From an uncultured Oscillospiraceae bacterium (GTDB lineage: Bacteria; Bacillota; Clostridia; Oscillospirales; Acutalibacteraceae): a stretch of DNA of 64,000 nt. Positions 8,448-19,716 of this stretch are shown piece by piece. The notes below the pieces were generated by a model. The model saw only the letters and a list, made by a program, of their open reading frames with translations. It did not search any database and was not told the origin of the DNA. The stretch lies in NCBI GenBank assembly GCA_910588935.1, contig CAJUSM010000005.1, forward strand, positions 4,189 to 68,188. The letters run 5' to 3'. Position numbers and translations under genes: made by a program. Every line of letters starts with the position of its first letter. Position 1 is the stretch's first letter.

Positions 8448-9365
8448 ATGAAGAAAAAAGCGTTGTTTGGGGCAAAAGTTCTGCTGCTGGGCGCGGTGGT
8501 GATTGGCCTGGGCATGGCAACCTGGAAGATGCAGGATTACCATAAGGGTGCCCAGGACTACAGCGAGGCCGCCCAGCTGGCCGGGATCTCCAAGGAGGCC
8601 TTTGGGGCCATTCAGGCCCCGGAAAGCCGGCCAGAACCGGACGCCCACCCCACTGCCTCTTCCTCATCTTCCACAGCCTCCCAGCCGGCAGAGAATGCTT
8701 CCGAGAGCTCTGAGCCAGAGGACTGGGAAGAAGATTCGTCCCCAGAGGAGGAGCCGCTGCCGCCAGAGCAGAACACTGCCGACCCCTATATCCAGGCCCT
8801 AGCCCAGGTGGACTTAAACGCCCTGCGCCTCACCAACCCAGAAGTGGTGGGCTGGATCGCCATTCCTGGTACCGATGTGTTCTATCCGGTGCTGCAGACA
8901 GATAACAACCAGCACTACCTGAACTATACCTGGAAGAATGAGAGCAGCTCGGTAGGGGCAATTTTTTTGGAGAGCACCAATAAGCCGGATCTGAGTGGCT
9001 ACAACACCTTGGTATATGGCCACCAGATGATGGATGGCTCCATGTTCGGCAGGCTTTCTGATTTCGGGAAAGAGGGCTATTGGCGGGAACATCCCAGCGT
9101 CTATATGGTTACAGATGCAGGCGTGAAAAAATACAATGTTTTTTCGGCGTTTGAGGTTGGTGTGCGGGATATTGTATATCGGCTGGACTTGGAAGAAAGC
9201 AAGCTGCAGCAGGATTTTATAGATTTCTGTGTGAGCAACTCCGCGATTGATACGGGAATTGTGCCTGGCACAGATGAGAAAATGCTGACGCTTTCCACTT
9301 GCACAGGCTGGGGCTATGCCACCCGATGGGTGGTTGTGGCGGCGGAGGATAAAGGCACAGCCTGA
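8448..9365 (+). CDS. Class B-like sortase
   Basis: Membrane-anchored cysteine transpeptidase, 305 residues: N-terminal membrane helix (about 6-24), a long Ser/Pro/Glu-rich linker (about 55-110), then the sortase domain. The catalytic triad is visible: His in VYGHQM, Cys in LSTC, and Arg in ATRWVV. The opening NPEVVGWIAIPGTDV is typical of the SrtB family. Of two in-frame ATGs, 8448 lies 8 nt from the GAGGAGG site and is preferred over 8442. It starts 13 bp after pilT, implying one transcript. No sortase substrate with a cell-wall sorting signal was found nearby. Confidence 0.88.
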   Translation: MKKKALFGAKVLLLGAVVIGLGMATWKMQDYHKGAQDYSEAAQLAGISKEAFGAIQAPESRPEPDAHPTASSSSSTASQPAENASESSEPEDWEEDSSPEEEPLPPEQNTADPYIQALAQVDLNALRLTNPEVVGWIAIPGTDVFYPVLQTDNNQHYLNYTWKNESSSVGAIFLESTNKPDLSGYNTLVYGHQMMDGSMFGRLSDFGKEGYWREHPSVYMVTDAGVKKYNVFSAFEVGVRDIVYRLDLEESKLQQDFIDFCVSNSAIDTGIVPGTDEKMLTLSTCTGWGYATRWVVVAAEDKGTA

Positions 9366-9463
9366 GGTGCTATAGGCTCCAGAACCCCCACGGGAAGATC
9401 AGCTAAGGCCAAGTATCCAATCTGGGCTTTTGCCTCCGCTTTGGTGGGTAGCTGGGTAAAACC

Positions 9464-9540
9464 AAAAATTCGGGATGTAGTCCCGACAGTCCTTGACCTT
9501 ATGAGGAGAAGGGCTGCCGGGATTTCATCCCGAATTTTTT
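9464..9540. terminator. Bidirectional terminator between sortase operon and atp operon
   Basis: A 14-bp perfect inverted repeat, AAAAATTCGGGATG (9464-9477) and CATCCCGAATTTTT (9526-9539), with a partly paired interior. A-run and T-run flank both sides, so it can terminate the sortase unit on the plus strand and atpC on the minus strand. Confidence 0.65.
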
Positions 9541-9546
9541 GTGCGG

Positions 9547-9578
9547 CGAAAGCCTTGGGCTGCCGCCCGAGGCTTTCG
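9547..9578. repeat. 14-bp-stem hairpin
   Basis: Arms CGAAAGCCTTGGGC and GCCCGAGGCTTTCG (one G-T pair) around TGCC, between the terminator and the 3' end of atpC. There is no T-run beside it; it may act as an mRNA 3'-end stabiliser for atpC. Confidence 0.6.
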
Positions 9579-9608
9579 TTCCTATATCATAGCAATATCT
9601 TAGATTTT

Positions 9609-10027
9609 TTACTCCATATGCCCTGTAGAGGACTTTACCCGCAGCCGGTTTAGCGCCCGAGCCAAAGTGGCCTGGGCCACCTGGTATTCCTGCCGGCTCT
9701 TCTTTTGCAGAATTGCCTCCATGGCTTCATCCGCTTCCCGGCGGGCCCGGGCGGCGTCGATGTCCTCTGGGCGTTCGGCAGAGTCTACCAGCACCAGCAC
9801 CTCGTTGTGCTCTACCTTTACCATGCCAGGAGAAATAGCGGCGGTCTGGGTTTCCTCCCCAGGCCTGCGATACCGCATGGTTCCTGGCAGAATTGCCGCG
9901 ATCATACTGCTGTGGTGGGCCAGGATGCAGTGCTCCCCGTCTGAGGTGGGGATGGTCAGGCTTTCGCAAGGACCCTCATAAAAGGTTTTGTCTGCCGCCA
10001 GAATATGGACCTGGAACGCCGCTGCCA

Positions 10028-10028
<1 letters not shown>
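9609..10028 (-). CDS. atpC: ATP synthase epsilon subunit
   Basis: Regulatory and coupling subunit of the central stalk of F1, 139 residues. An N-terminal beta-sandwich (FQVHILAADKTFYEGPCESLTIPTSDGEHCILAHHSSM, read in pieces) is followed by a C-terminal two-helix domain rich in Ala and Arg (AARARREADEAMEAIL). Its ATG overlaps the atpD stop (ATGA), so translation is coupled. It is the last gene of the operon. Confidence 0.93.
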
Positions 10029-12328
<2,300 letters not shown>

Positions 12329-12339
<11 letters not shown>

Positions 12340-14089
12340 GCTTTCTGCTTTGGAGGTAGCTTTCCAGGAATTCCTTGGAAAGGGTTATCAGCTCCTCCCG
12401 GTCGTCCTCAAAGAGCTGGCCGGTTTGGTCTGCTCTGCGGCAGATGTCCGGAGATTCTCTTTCCACAAACTCCAGCAGCCTTTTCCGGAAATCCTCCATC
12501 TCCTCCAAGGGGATATCCTGCATGATATGGCCCATGGCCGCGGTGAGGATGATTACCTGGCGGTGCTGGCTGAAGGGGCTGTACTGGGGCTGGCGGAGCA
12601 GGCGCATAAGGCCCTGGCCATAGGACAGCTGGCGCTTGGTGGCATCGTCCAAATCGCTGGAAAACTGGGTAAAGACCTCCATTTCCCGGTACTGAGCCAG
12701 CTCTAGGCGGATGGCTCCCGCGGCGGACTTCATAGCCTTGGTTTGGGCGTCGCCGCCCACACGGGATACGGAAAGGCCCACGTTTACCGCCGGCCGCTGG
12801 CCTGAAAAGAACAGGTCGCTTTCTAGGAAAATCTGGCCATCGGTAATAGAGATAATATTGGTGGGGATATAGGCGGAAACGTCCCCTGCCTGGGTCTCCA
12901 CAATAGGCAGGGCAGTCATGCTCCCTCCCCCCAAATCGTCGGAAAGATGGGCGGCACGTTCTAGCAGCCGAGAGTGGAGATAGAACACGTCCCCAGGAAA
13001 GGCCTCTCGACCGGGGGAGCGCTCCAGCAGCAGGCTTAGGGCACGGTAGGCAATGGCATGCTTAGAGAGGTCATCGTATACAATAAGCACGTCTCGGCCC
13101 TGGTACATATAGTATTCTCCCAAAGCGCAGCCGGCATAGGGGGCAATGTACTGCAAAGCGGCAGAGGCCCCAGCGGGGGCGGTAACAATGGTGGTGTACT
13201 CCATGGCCCCCCGGCGGCTGAGATTTTCCGCCAGCTGTGCCACAGAGCTGGACTTTTGGCCAATGGCCACATAGATGCACACCACATTTTTTCCCTTCTG
13301 GTTCAAAATGGTGTCCAAGGCAATGGCGGTTTTTCCGGTCTGCCGGTCGCCGATAATCAGCTCTCGCTGGCCTCGGCCAATGGGGAACATGGAGTCAATG
13401 GCCAGCAGGCCGGTTTCCATGGGCCTGTTCACAGGCTGCCGGTCCAGGATGCTAGGGGCAGGGGCTTCAATAGGACGGTGGGTTTCGGCCTCAATATGGC
13501 CCTTGCCGTCTACCGGGATGCCCAGGGCATCCACCACCCGGCCTAAAAAGCCATCTCCTACCCGCATAGCGGCGGTTTTCATTGTGCGGCGCACAATGCT
13601 GCCAGCCACAATCTCTTGGCTGTCTCCAAAAAGTATGCAGCTCAGGTCATCCCGGCGCAGGTCCTGAACCATGCCCTTTACCCCAGAGGAGAACACCAGC
13701 ACCTCGCCATACTGGGCGTGGGTTAGGCCGCCTACAGTGGCGATTTCCCCATCTACCGTAAGCACCTGGCCTATTTCCTCAGGGACCAGGTTCAGCTCCC
13801 ATTCGTCCATGGTTTGGCGGATTAAGGGGAGCAGGTCGTCCTGGCCGGGGCGCAGCTGGCGCAGGTAGTCCTGAAACTGACGGATACGGCCATGGGGGGT
13901 CCAGTCATAGATATCGGAGCCCACCTGCAGCCGGAAACCGGTTTTAATCCCAGGGTCATGCTCCCATTTTAGGGGAACCTCCCTGCGGTACTTATCCTGA
14001 AGAAACCGGGAGAACCGCTCCAGCTGCTGGGAGCTGGGCTCTTTGGCGCTGCGCAGCAGAGCCGATAAATAGCCCCTATCGTTTCTCAT
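12329..14089 (-). CDS. atpA: ATP synthase alpha subunit with an N-terminal delta-subunit domain (fusion)
   Basis: F1 alpha subunit, 586 residues against the usual 500-515. Residues from about 95 on are ordinary alpha: VPEEIGQVLTVDGEIATVGG, P-loop GDRQTGKT at 247-254, and VYDDLSKHA. Residues 1-82 are not alpha. They read as the C-terminal domain of the delta subunit (AtpH): LERFSRFLQDKYRREV, DPGIKTGFRLQVGSDIYDWT, and GRIRQFQDYLRQL match the delta pattern (DPxLIGGFxxxVGDxxxDxSVxGRLxxL). No separate atpH lies between atpF and this gene. The delta N-terminal helical bundle, which normally docks on alpha, is absent. The ATG at 14089 has a GGAGG site and overlaps atpF by 14 bp. No internal start with a ribosome site was seen. 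Confidence 0.93.
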
Positions 14090-14573
14090 GGGCGCTGCCT
14101 CCCTCTGCCAGATTTAAAAACTGGTCGAAGGGGTCTGTATCTGGATGAAAAGCCAGCATTTCCACGGCCTCCGTGGCCAGCTTTTTCAGCTCCCGCTGCG
14201 ACGCTTTCAGGGCCCGGTCCTGGGTCTGTTCAGCCTGGGCCTGGGCTTTGGCCACAATCTCCTGGGCCTGGGTTTGGGCAATGGCCAGCTGCTCCCGGGC
14301 AGATTTCTCCACGGCTTTCTGGGCCTCGGCCCGGGCCTGGTGGAGCTCCTCGTCGGCCTGGTCCAGCTTTTGCTGGTACTGGGCCTTAATTCTTTCAGCC
14401 TCTTCCAGCTTGCCGGCAGCCTCCTTTTCCAGGTTTTGGTAGTGCTCTTCCCGCTTGGCAATAAACTGCTTAACCGGCTTATACAGCAGGAAGTACAGGC
14501 CGCCGGTGAGAATGGCCAGGTTCAGCCAGTGCAGCAGAATCTGCTGCCAGTCGATATTCAGTGGAATATTCAT
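14076..14573 (-). CDS. atpF: ATP synthase b subunit
   Basis: Peripheral stalk of Fo, 165 residues from the ATG at 14573, which follows AGGTGG; a GTG at 14582 is an alternative. A single N-terminal membrane helix (WQQILLHWLNLAILTGGLYFL, about residues 9-28) is followed by the conserved KPVKQFIAKRE turn and a long Ala/Glu/Gln-rich right-handed coiled coil. The end overlaps the fused atpA by 14 bp. The b dimer normally binds the delta C-terminal domain, which here is carried by alpha. Confidence 0.92.
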   Translation of the reverse strand: MNIPLNIDWQQILLHWLNLAILTGGLYFLLYKPVKQFIAKREEHYQNLEKEAAGKLEEAERIKAQYQQKLDQADEELHQARAEAQKAVEKSAREQLAIAQTQAQEIVAKAQAQAEQTQDRALKASQRELKKLATEAVEMLAFHPDTDPFDQFLNLAEGGSAHEKR

Positions 14574-14587
14574 CCCTGCCACCTGCC

Positions 14588-14968
<381 letters not shown>

Positions 14969-14989
14969 TCAGATAATGCAAAGCATTGG

Positions 14990-15793
14990 TTATTTTTTCT
15001 CATGGGCGGGCTCGGAAACCTCCCCATAGTACAGGGAGGTGAGCATGGTAAGCACATAGGTTTGAATAATTGCGTGGAGCAGGGTGAACAGCACACCCAC
15101 AATTACCGGCAGCACAAAGCTTAGGGTAACATAGTAGTACACCAGCTCGGTAACCAGCAGGCCGCTGAGCAGCGCGCCAAAGAGCCGGAAACTCATGGAG
15201 ATGGGCAGGGAAAATTCCTTTAAGGTTTTGCCCACGCCCTTTAGGCCGTTCTGGGCAATGCCGCCGGAGAGGATGACCAGGTAAGAGAGGGTGCCGGTGG
15301 CGATGGCGGCGTTTACATCAGAGAGGGGGGCGGGCAGGGTGATGGGGTGGCCGTGAACGGTAAGGGCCTGCAAGCCCAATAGCTCAAAGAGGGTACCTAC
15401 AAATATGTAGGAGCCTACGGCAAAAATATAAGCCCCCATAAAACCGTAGCGGTGGGGGCTGCTGCCTTTGGCCATATTGTCAAAGAGCCCAACTACCTCC
15501 TCCAACGCCAGCTGGAGCCTGCCTGGCGCCAGCTTAAACCTGGGTATGGCAAAAATCCGGATAATCAGGGCAGCGGCCAGCAAGACAGCAGTAACGGCGA
15601 AAGCGGAGACCAGCCCGGGGTTTACAGCCTTGATACCCAAGAAATTGATTTGGTTCACATTGTGGAGCACCGCGTCCCGCATTGCTTCCTGCACGGTTTC
15701 TGTGCGGGGATTGGTGCCTGCCAACAGGGCGGCGGCCAAAAGGACCGCTATTGCCAGCAGCCACAATACAAACCCTTTTTTGTGTTGCTTCAT
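14990..15793 (-). CDS. atpB: ATP synthase a subunit
   Basis: Stator channel of Fo, 267 residues from the ATG at 15793, which has GAAAGGAAG upstream; an in-frame ATG at 15820 lacks one. Several membrane helices are visible. The essential arginine lies in SFRLFGALLSGLLV, matching the conserved SxRLFGN region, and the last helices carry LHAIIQTYVL. It is the first gene of the atp operon. No atpI gene precedes it. Confidence 0.94.
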   Translation of the reverse strand: MKQHKKGFVLWLLAIAVLLAAALLAGTNPRTETVQEAMRDAVLHNVNQINFLGIKAVNPGLVSAFAVTAVLLAAALIIRIFAIPRFKLAPGRLQLALEEVVGLFDNMAKGSSPHRYGFMGAYIFAVGSYIFVGTLFELLGLQALTVHGHPITLPAPLSDVNAAIATGTLSYLVILSGGIAQNGLKGVGKTLKEFSLPISMSFRLFGALLSGLLVTELVYYYVTLSFVLPVIVGVLFTLLHAIIQTYVLTMLTSLYYGEVSEPAHEKK

Positions 15794-15889
15794 CGCGCAC
15801 TTCCTTTCTGTAAACTGCATTGCATGTTATTTCCGCCTTTTCCCTAGGGGCAGAAAAGCCGGGGGAGCCAGGCGCAAAATACCATGCAG

Positions 15890-15918
15890 ATTATAGCAAG
15901 TGTCAATGTCAATGTCAA
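15890..15918 (-). promoter_or_regulatory. Consensus promoter of the atp operon with triple -35 hexamer
   Basis: On the minus strand TATAAT (15895-15890) is preceded, 17 bp away, by TTGACA (15918-15913). Two further TTGACA hexamers lie directly after it (15912-15907 and 15906-15901), giving three tandem copies. The perfectly spaced one is the distal copy. It lies about 100 bp upstream of atpB. Confidence 0.75.
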
Positions 15919-16083
15919 GGCCAAGGGGAACAGGAAGAATGGGTAAAAATCCCCAAAAAACAAGGAGGAGAGAGACGGGAGAAAAGCATAGTTTTTTCAC
16001 ACCGCTGACAAGGTTTTTTGGAAGGCGGAGAATGCGCCCCGTCCTGGAGCCTGCCGCTGTATGGGAAAGTAAAGGGAGCGTCC

Positions 16084-16180
16084 CTTTCGCGGATTTTAAT
16101 ATAGGGGCGGATATTACCCGCCCAGTCCGTGAAAGTACCAGAACCCGGGTAGAGAGGGGCGGACACGCGGGGCCGCCCCT
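16084..16180. repeat. Intergenic composite inverted repeats (REP/MITE-like)
   Basis: In the 534-bp gap between atpB and the CNNM gene, CTTTCGCGGA (16084-16093) pairs with TCCGTGAAAG (16126-16135) around an inner GGGCGG/CCGCCC hairpin (16105-16123). A second hairpin GGGGCGG/CCGCCCC lies at 16156-16179. No coding potential is seen. The GC-rich paired blocks resemble the dispersed palindromic elements common in intergenic DNA of gut Clostridia. Confidence 0.5.
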
Positions 16181-16252
16181 ACAAGGCGCTCGGCTCTTGA
16201 ATCATACATAGAACGAACGCGCGGCAGGACACTCCCCAAAGTAAAAAGCGGA

Positions 16253-16281
16253 TTGACAGACGCGTGGTTTTCAGGTACAAT
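16253..16281 (+). promoter_or_regulatory. Promoter of the CNNM-MATE operon
   Basis: TTGACA at 16253-16258 and TACAAT at 16276-16281 with 17-bp spacing, about 45 bp before the gene start. Confidence 0.75.
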
Positions 16282-16327
16282 AAAAGTCATTATATTTTCC
16301 TTATCTTAGAAAGGAGCCTCAACTGTC

Positions 16328-17671
16328 ATGCCTGAAGACCCTGACGGTCTGGCCGTCATCCCAATTTTGCTTACCCTGCTTTTTGCCGCCTTGGCTGCCC
16401 TTTACGCTGCCGGCGAGTCCGCTGTAAACAGCCTCTCTCTCTCTCAAGTGCGAAAGGACGCGGAGTCCGGCAGCAAAAAGGCCAAGTCCTTGCGCAAAGC
16501 TATGGAAACCCAGGTTAGCGCTGTGTCCCCCCTCCAGTCCGGCCTGCTGTTTTGTGGGCTGCTGGGCCTTGCTTTCTGCATTTCCGCTTTTCTGGGCCCT
16601 ATGTATCGGGCTCTTTCTTTCCTGGAAAAGGGGAGCGGCCTGCGCTGGAGCCTGTCCTGCTTTGCCGTGGCGGCTAGCTATCTGCTGGCCTTTTTCCTGC
16701 TGGCGGATCTGCTGCCCAAAAAGGGCGCCCGGCATGCCGCGGAACAGTTTGCCTACCGCTGGGCAGGGCTCATTCTTACCCTTTCTTCTGCTGCCATGCC
16801 CTTGCTCCGTTTTGCCAATTGTGTGGCCAATGGCGTGCTGCGCCTGTTTCGGGTAGATCCCCACTCCCTAGATGACGCCGTGACGGAGGAAGAAATCCTC
16901 CAAATGGTAGGAGAAGGGGAGGAGAAGGGGGTAATTGAGGAGACGGAAAAGGATATGATCGCCAATATTCTGGAGTTTAACGACACCACTGCCGGGGAGA
17001 CCATGACCCACCGCACAGACATTGCGGCCGTGGCCGACGACGCTGCCCTCAGCCAGGTGGTGGAGGTGGCTTTGGAGCACGGCTGTTCCCGTATCCCTGT
17101 GTACCATGAGGACATCGACTCGGTGGTGGGCATTTGCTATGTAAAGGACCTGCTGCCCTTTGTAGGCGCCTCTCTCCCGGCCGAGGCCACGGTAACCGGC
17201 CTGATGCGCCCTGCCTATTTTATCCCGGAAACCAAGAAATGCAGCCAGCTGTTTACCGAGCTTACCGAGCGGAAGGTGCAGATTGCCATTGTGGTGGACG
17301 AATACGGGGGCACGGCGGGGCTGGTCACCCTAGAGGACCTGGTGGAGTCCATTGTGGGCAATATCCAGGATGAATATGACAACGAGGAGGAGGAGATCCG
17401 CCAGGTTAGCGAAACAGAGTTTACTGTGGACGGCTCCGCCTCTATTGACGAGATTGGGAACCTGACAGAGACGGAACTGCCGGAAGGAAACTACGACACC
17501 ATCGCGGGCCTGGTCACCGAGCTGCTGGGCAGAATCCCTAAGGAAGGGGAGCACCCCCGGGTAGAGGTGGCGGGGCTGGCAATTACAGTAATGGAGATTG
17601 ATGACCAGCGCCTAGCCAGGCTGCGGATTGTAAAGGAGTCAAAGAAAGGGGAGGAAGACGAGCAATTATGA
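16328..17671 (+). CDS. Hemolysin-family/CorC-type transporter (CNNM + CBS pair + CorC domain)
   Basis: A 447-residue membrane protein. An N-terminal CNNM transmembrane domain (about 8-185, four hydrophobic stretches) precedes two CBS domains (about 205-330, including MTHRTDIAAV, SRIPVYHEDIDSVVGI and VDEYGGTAGLVTLEDLVE). A C-terminal CorC/HlyC domain follows (about 345-435, with GNYDTIAGLVTELLGRIP). Family members take part in magnesium or cobalt efflux or homeostasis; the hemolysin name is historical. The ATG at 16328 follows AAAGGAG. It overlaps the next gene by 4 bp, so the two are co-transcribed. Confidence 0.9.
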   Translation: MPEDPDGLAVIPILLTLLFAALAALYAAGESAVNSLSLSQVRKDAESGSKKAKSLRKAMETQVSAVSPLQSGLLFCGLLGLAFCISAFLGPMYRALSFLEKGSGLRWSLSCFAVAASYLLAFFLLADLLPKKGARHAAEQFAYRWAGLILTLSSAAMPLLRFANCVANGVLRLFRVDPHSLDDAVTEEEILQMVGEGEEKGVIEETEKDMIANILEFNDTTAGETMTHRTDIAAVADDAALSQVVEVALEHGCSRIPVYHEDIDSVVGICYVKDLLPFVGASLPAEATVTGLMRPAYFIPETKKCSQLFTELTERKVQIAIVVDEYGGTAGLVTLEDLVESIVGNIQDEYDNEEEEIRQVSETEFTVDGSASIDEIGNLTETELPEGNYDTIAGLVTELLGRIPKEGEHPRVEVAGLAITVMEIDDQRLARLRIVKESKKGEEDEQL

Positions 17672-19062
17672 AAAGCCACAGCAACCCCGGGGTAAAAGAA
17701 CAAAACCTGGGCTCCGGCAGCGTGGGCCGGCTAATGCTTTCTCTGGCCGTGCCTGCCATTACCGCCCAGGTGGTGAATATGCTCTACAATATTGTGGACA
17801 GGATGTACATTGGCCATATTCCAGAAATTGGGGCGGCCGCCCTAACCGGCGTGGGCATTACCTTTCCCATTATCATCCTCATTATGGCGTTCAGCTCTTT
17901 GGTGGCCATGGGGGGCGCGCCTCAGGCCGCTATTGCTATGGGCGAGGGGGACCTGCCTAAGGCGGAGCAAATCTTGGGCAGCTGCTTTACTACGCTGCTG
18001 GCCTTTTCTGTGGGCCTTACAGCGGTATTCTTGCTTTTCGGTGAACCCATTCTTCGGGCCTTTGGGGCCAGCGGCAATACCATTGGCTATGCATCCAGCT
18101 ACCTGCAAATCTATGTCATTGGCACCGTGTTTGTCCAAATCGCTTTGGGCATGAACATGTTTATTACCACCCAGGGTTTTGCCACCACAAGTATGTTTAC
18201 CGTTATCATTGGCGCTGCCCTCAATATCGCCCTGGACCCGGTTTTTATCTTTGTGTTCCAAATGGGCGTGCGAGGGGCAGCTTTGGCCACTATCCTCTCC
18301 CAGGGGGTATCGGCTGTGTGGGTGCTCCGGTTCCTTACAGGGAAAAAGACCAGCCTCCGCCTGCGCCGGGAAAACCTGGCGGTAAAAGCGAAGATCATCC
18401 TGCCGGTAATGGCCCTAGGAGTGTCTCCCTTTATTATGCAGAGCACAGAAAGCCTGCTCAGCGTGGCCCTAAACACCTCGCTGCTAAAGTATGGCGGCGA
18501 CTCTGCCGTAGGGGCCTACACAGTGCTGGCCAGCGTGCTGCAGATTGTGAACCTGCCTCTGCAGGGGCTCTGCCAAGGAGCCCAGCCCATTACAAGCTTT
18601 AATTTTGGGGCGGGAAAATTCGACAGAGTGAAAAAATCCATCCGCCTGCTTCTGGTCTGCTGCCTGGGTTACAGCCTGGCCTTTTGGCTGGCGCTAATGC
18701 TGGCGCCCCAGATATTTGTGGCCATGTTTACCGGGGACCAAGCCCTAACGGAAATCACGATATGGGCCATGCGGATCTTCCTGTTTGGCGTGTTCGCCTT
18801 TGGGGCCCAGTGCGGGTTCCAGCAGTCCTTTCTGGCTTTGGGCCAGGCAAAGGTTTCGCTGCTGCTTGCCCTGCTGCGGAAAATTGTGCTGCTGATCCCC
18901 CTTATCTTTATCCTGCCAGTATTCTTTGAAAACAAGCTGTTCGGGGTCTTTGTGGCCGAGCCCATTGCGGACATTTTGGCAGCTATTGTCACCAGCGCTT
19001 CTTTCCTAACCTGGGCGAAACGCCATTTGGGCGGGAGGGGCCGGGTGGAGCCCCCTGCTTAA
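17668..19062 (+). CDS. MATE-family efflux transporter
   Basis: A 464-residue membrane protein with about twelve hydrophobic segments in two homologous halves. It opens with the MATE-like SVGRLMLSLAVPAITAQVVNMLYNIVDRMYIGHI and has a second-half NLPLQGLCQGAQPITSFNFGAG signature (read in parts). These proteins export drugs or metabolites in exchange for Na+ or H+; the substrate is unknown. Its ATG overlaps the end of the CNNM gene (ATGA type). A terminator lies about 50 bp after its stop. Confidence 0.9.
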   Translation: MKSHSNPGVKEQNLGSGSVGRLMLSLAVPAITAQVVNMLYNIVDRMYIGHIPEIGAAALTGVGITFPIIILIMAFSSLVAMGGAPQAAIAMGEGDLPKAEQILGSCFTTLLAFSVGLTAVFLLFGEPILRAFGASGNTIGYASSYLQIYVIGTVFVQIALGMNMFITTQGFATTSMFTVIIGAALNIALDPVFIFVFQMGVRGAALATILSQGVSAVWVLRFLTGKKTSLRLRRENLAVKAKIILPVMALGVSPFIMQSTESLLSVALNTSLLKYGGDSAVGAYTVLASVLQIVNLPLQGLCQGAQPITSFNFGAGKFDRVKKSIRLLLVCCLGYSLAFWLALMLAPQIFVAMFTGDQALTEITIWAMRIFLFGVFAFGAQCGFQQSFLALGQAKVSLLLALLRKIVLLIPLIFILPVFFENKLFGVFVAEPIADILAAIVTSASFLTWAKRHLGGRGRVEPPA

Positions 19063-19114
19063 GCGCCAGAAGCCGCCCTAAAGGGCGGTTTAGATGTCAA
19101 TTTAAGTATAGAGG

Positions 19115-19144
19115 AAAAGGCCTTGCGGTAGCAAGGCCTTTTTT
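19115..19144 (+). terminator. Intrinsic terminator after MATE gene
   Basis: AAGGCCTTGC/GCAAGGCCTT stem with loop GGTA followed by TTTTTT. A smaller hairpin GCCGCCC/GGGCGG at about 19073-19090 precedes it. Confidence 0.85.
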
Positions 19145-19205
19145 GTGTGGAAAAACACCTTTGGTTTTTTAAAACAAGGAAAAGGCGGCCGTTTATTCCC
19201 CCCTC

Positions 19206-19387
19206 TAGCTTGCTGTTTTCTTTGATAAATGACTTCTTCCAGTCCCAAACACGCCGTCTTTTTGCCCATAAGCGGCGCTTTTCGCGTCAAAAATCCTCGT
19301 CAATTGGAAGACTTGCGTTTTTTTTCTTGAAATAGACCCTATTTGGAAAAAAATTCGTCATTTTCTCTATTTTTTAAACAGACTCTA
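19206..19387. mobile_element. Decayed MITE-like element, relative of the copy at 42821-43006
   Basis: The block from about 19252 to 19387 aligns by eye with the reverse complement of the 42821-43006 element. Shared stretches include CGTCTTTTTG, CATAAG, AAAATCCTCGTCAAT, TTCTTGAAAT and TTTTCTCTATTTT, in the same order. The ends (TAGCTTGCTGTTTT and TTTTTTAAACAGACTCTA) look like degraded versions of its 17-bp terminal repeats, and the central hairpin is missing. It carries no gene. Its right-hand TA coincides with the stop codon of the XRE gene. It fills most of the gap after the MATE terminator. Confidence 0.5.
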
Positions 19388-19612
19388 ATCCCGAAAATCA
19401 AAAAGGTCCCGGGGCTTTATGTCCAGTACCTCGCAGAGCTTAAAGATTACGTCAAAGGATACCCCTACATTGCCCAGCTCTATGGCGCTGATATGGCTGC
19501 GGTCAATATCTGCCAGCTCCGCCAGCTGGAGCTGGGTAAGCTTTTTGCTTTTTCGGTAGTAGACTACGTTTAGGCCAAACTTTTCGTACAGCGGTTTGTA
19601 TTCTGGTTTCAA
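19385..19612 (-). CDS. XRE-family transcriptional regulator
   Basis: A 75-residue DNA-binding protein that is essentially one HTH_3 domain: FGLNVVYYRKSKKLTQLQLAELADIDRSHISAIE (read in parts), then an amphipathic helix and DIKPRDLF. It starts at a TTG with a strong GGAGGAGGTGA site about 9 nt upstream; the nearby ATG is out of frame. It is transcribed away from the ABC exporter genes and may repress itself and them through the palindrome at 19691-19708. Confidence 0.83.
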   Translation of the reverse strand: MKPEYKPLYEKFGLNVVYYRKSKKLTQLQLAELADIDRSHISAIELGNVGVSFDVIFKLCEVLDIKPRDLFDFRD

Positions 19613-19687
19613 AGCGCATCACCTCCTCCACTTACATTGTATGGAGATGGCACGGAGAATAAACCTTGTACAAAAAGCGCGGCGATA

Positions 19688-19716
19688 TTGACACAAGTCA
19701 TTTTGTGTGTTAATAT
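19688..19716 (+). promoter_or_regulatory. ABC operon promoter with embedded palindromic operator
   Basis: TTGACA (19688-19693) and TAATAT (19711-19716) are 17 bp apart. Between them lies an inverted repeat ACACAA (19691-19696)/TTGTGT (19703-19708) with a 6-bp spacer, a plausible operator for the divergent XRE protein. Confidence 0.6.

Noticed and set aside
13790..13870. Internal start that would give a normal-length alpha subunit
   Set aside because: The only nearby ATG (at RQTMDEW) has no ribosome site and would cut into the alpha N-terminal region.
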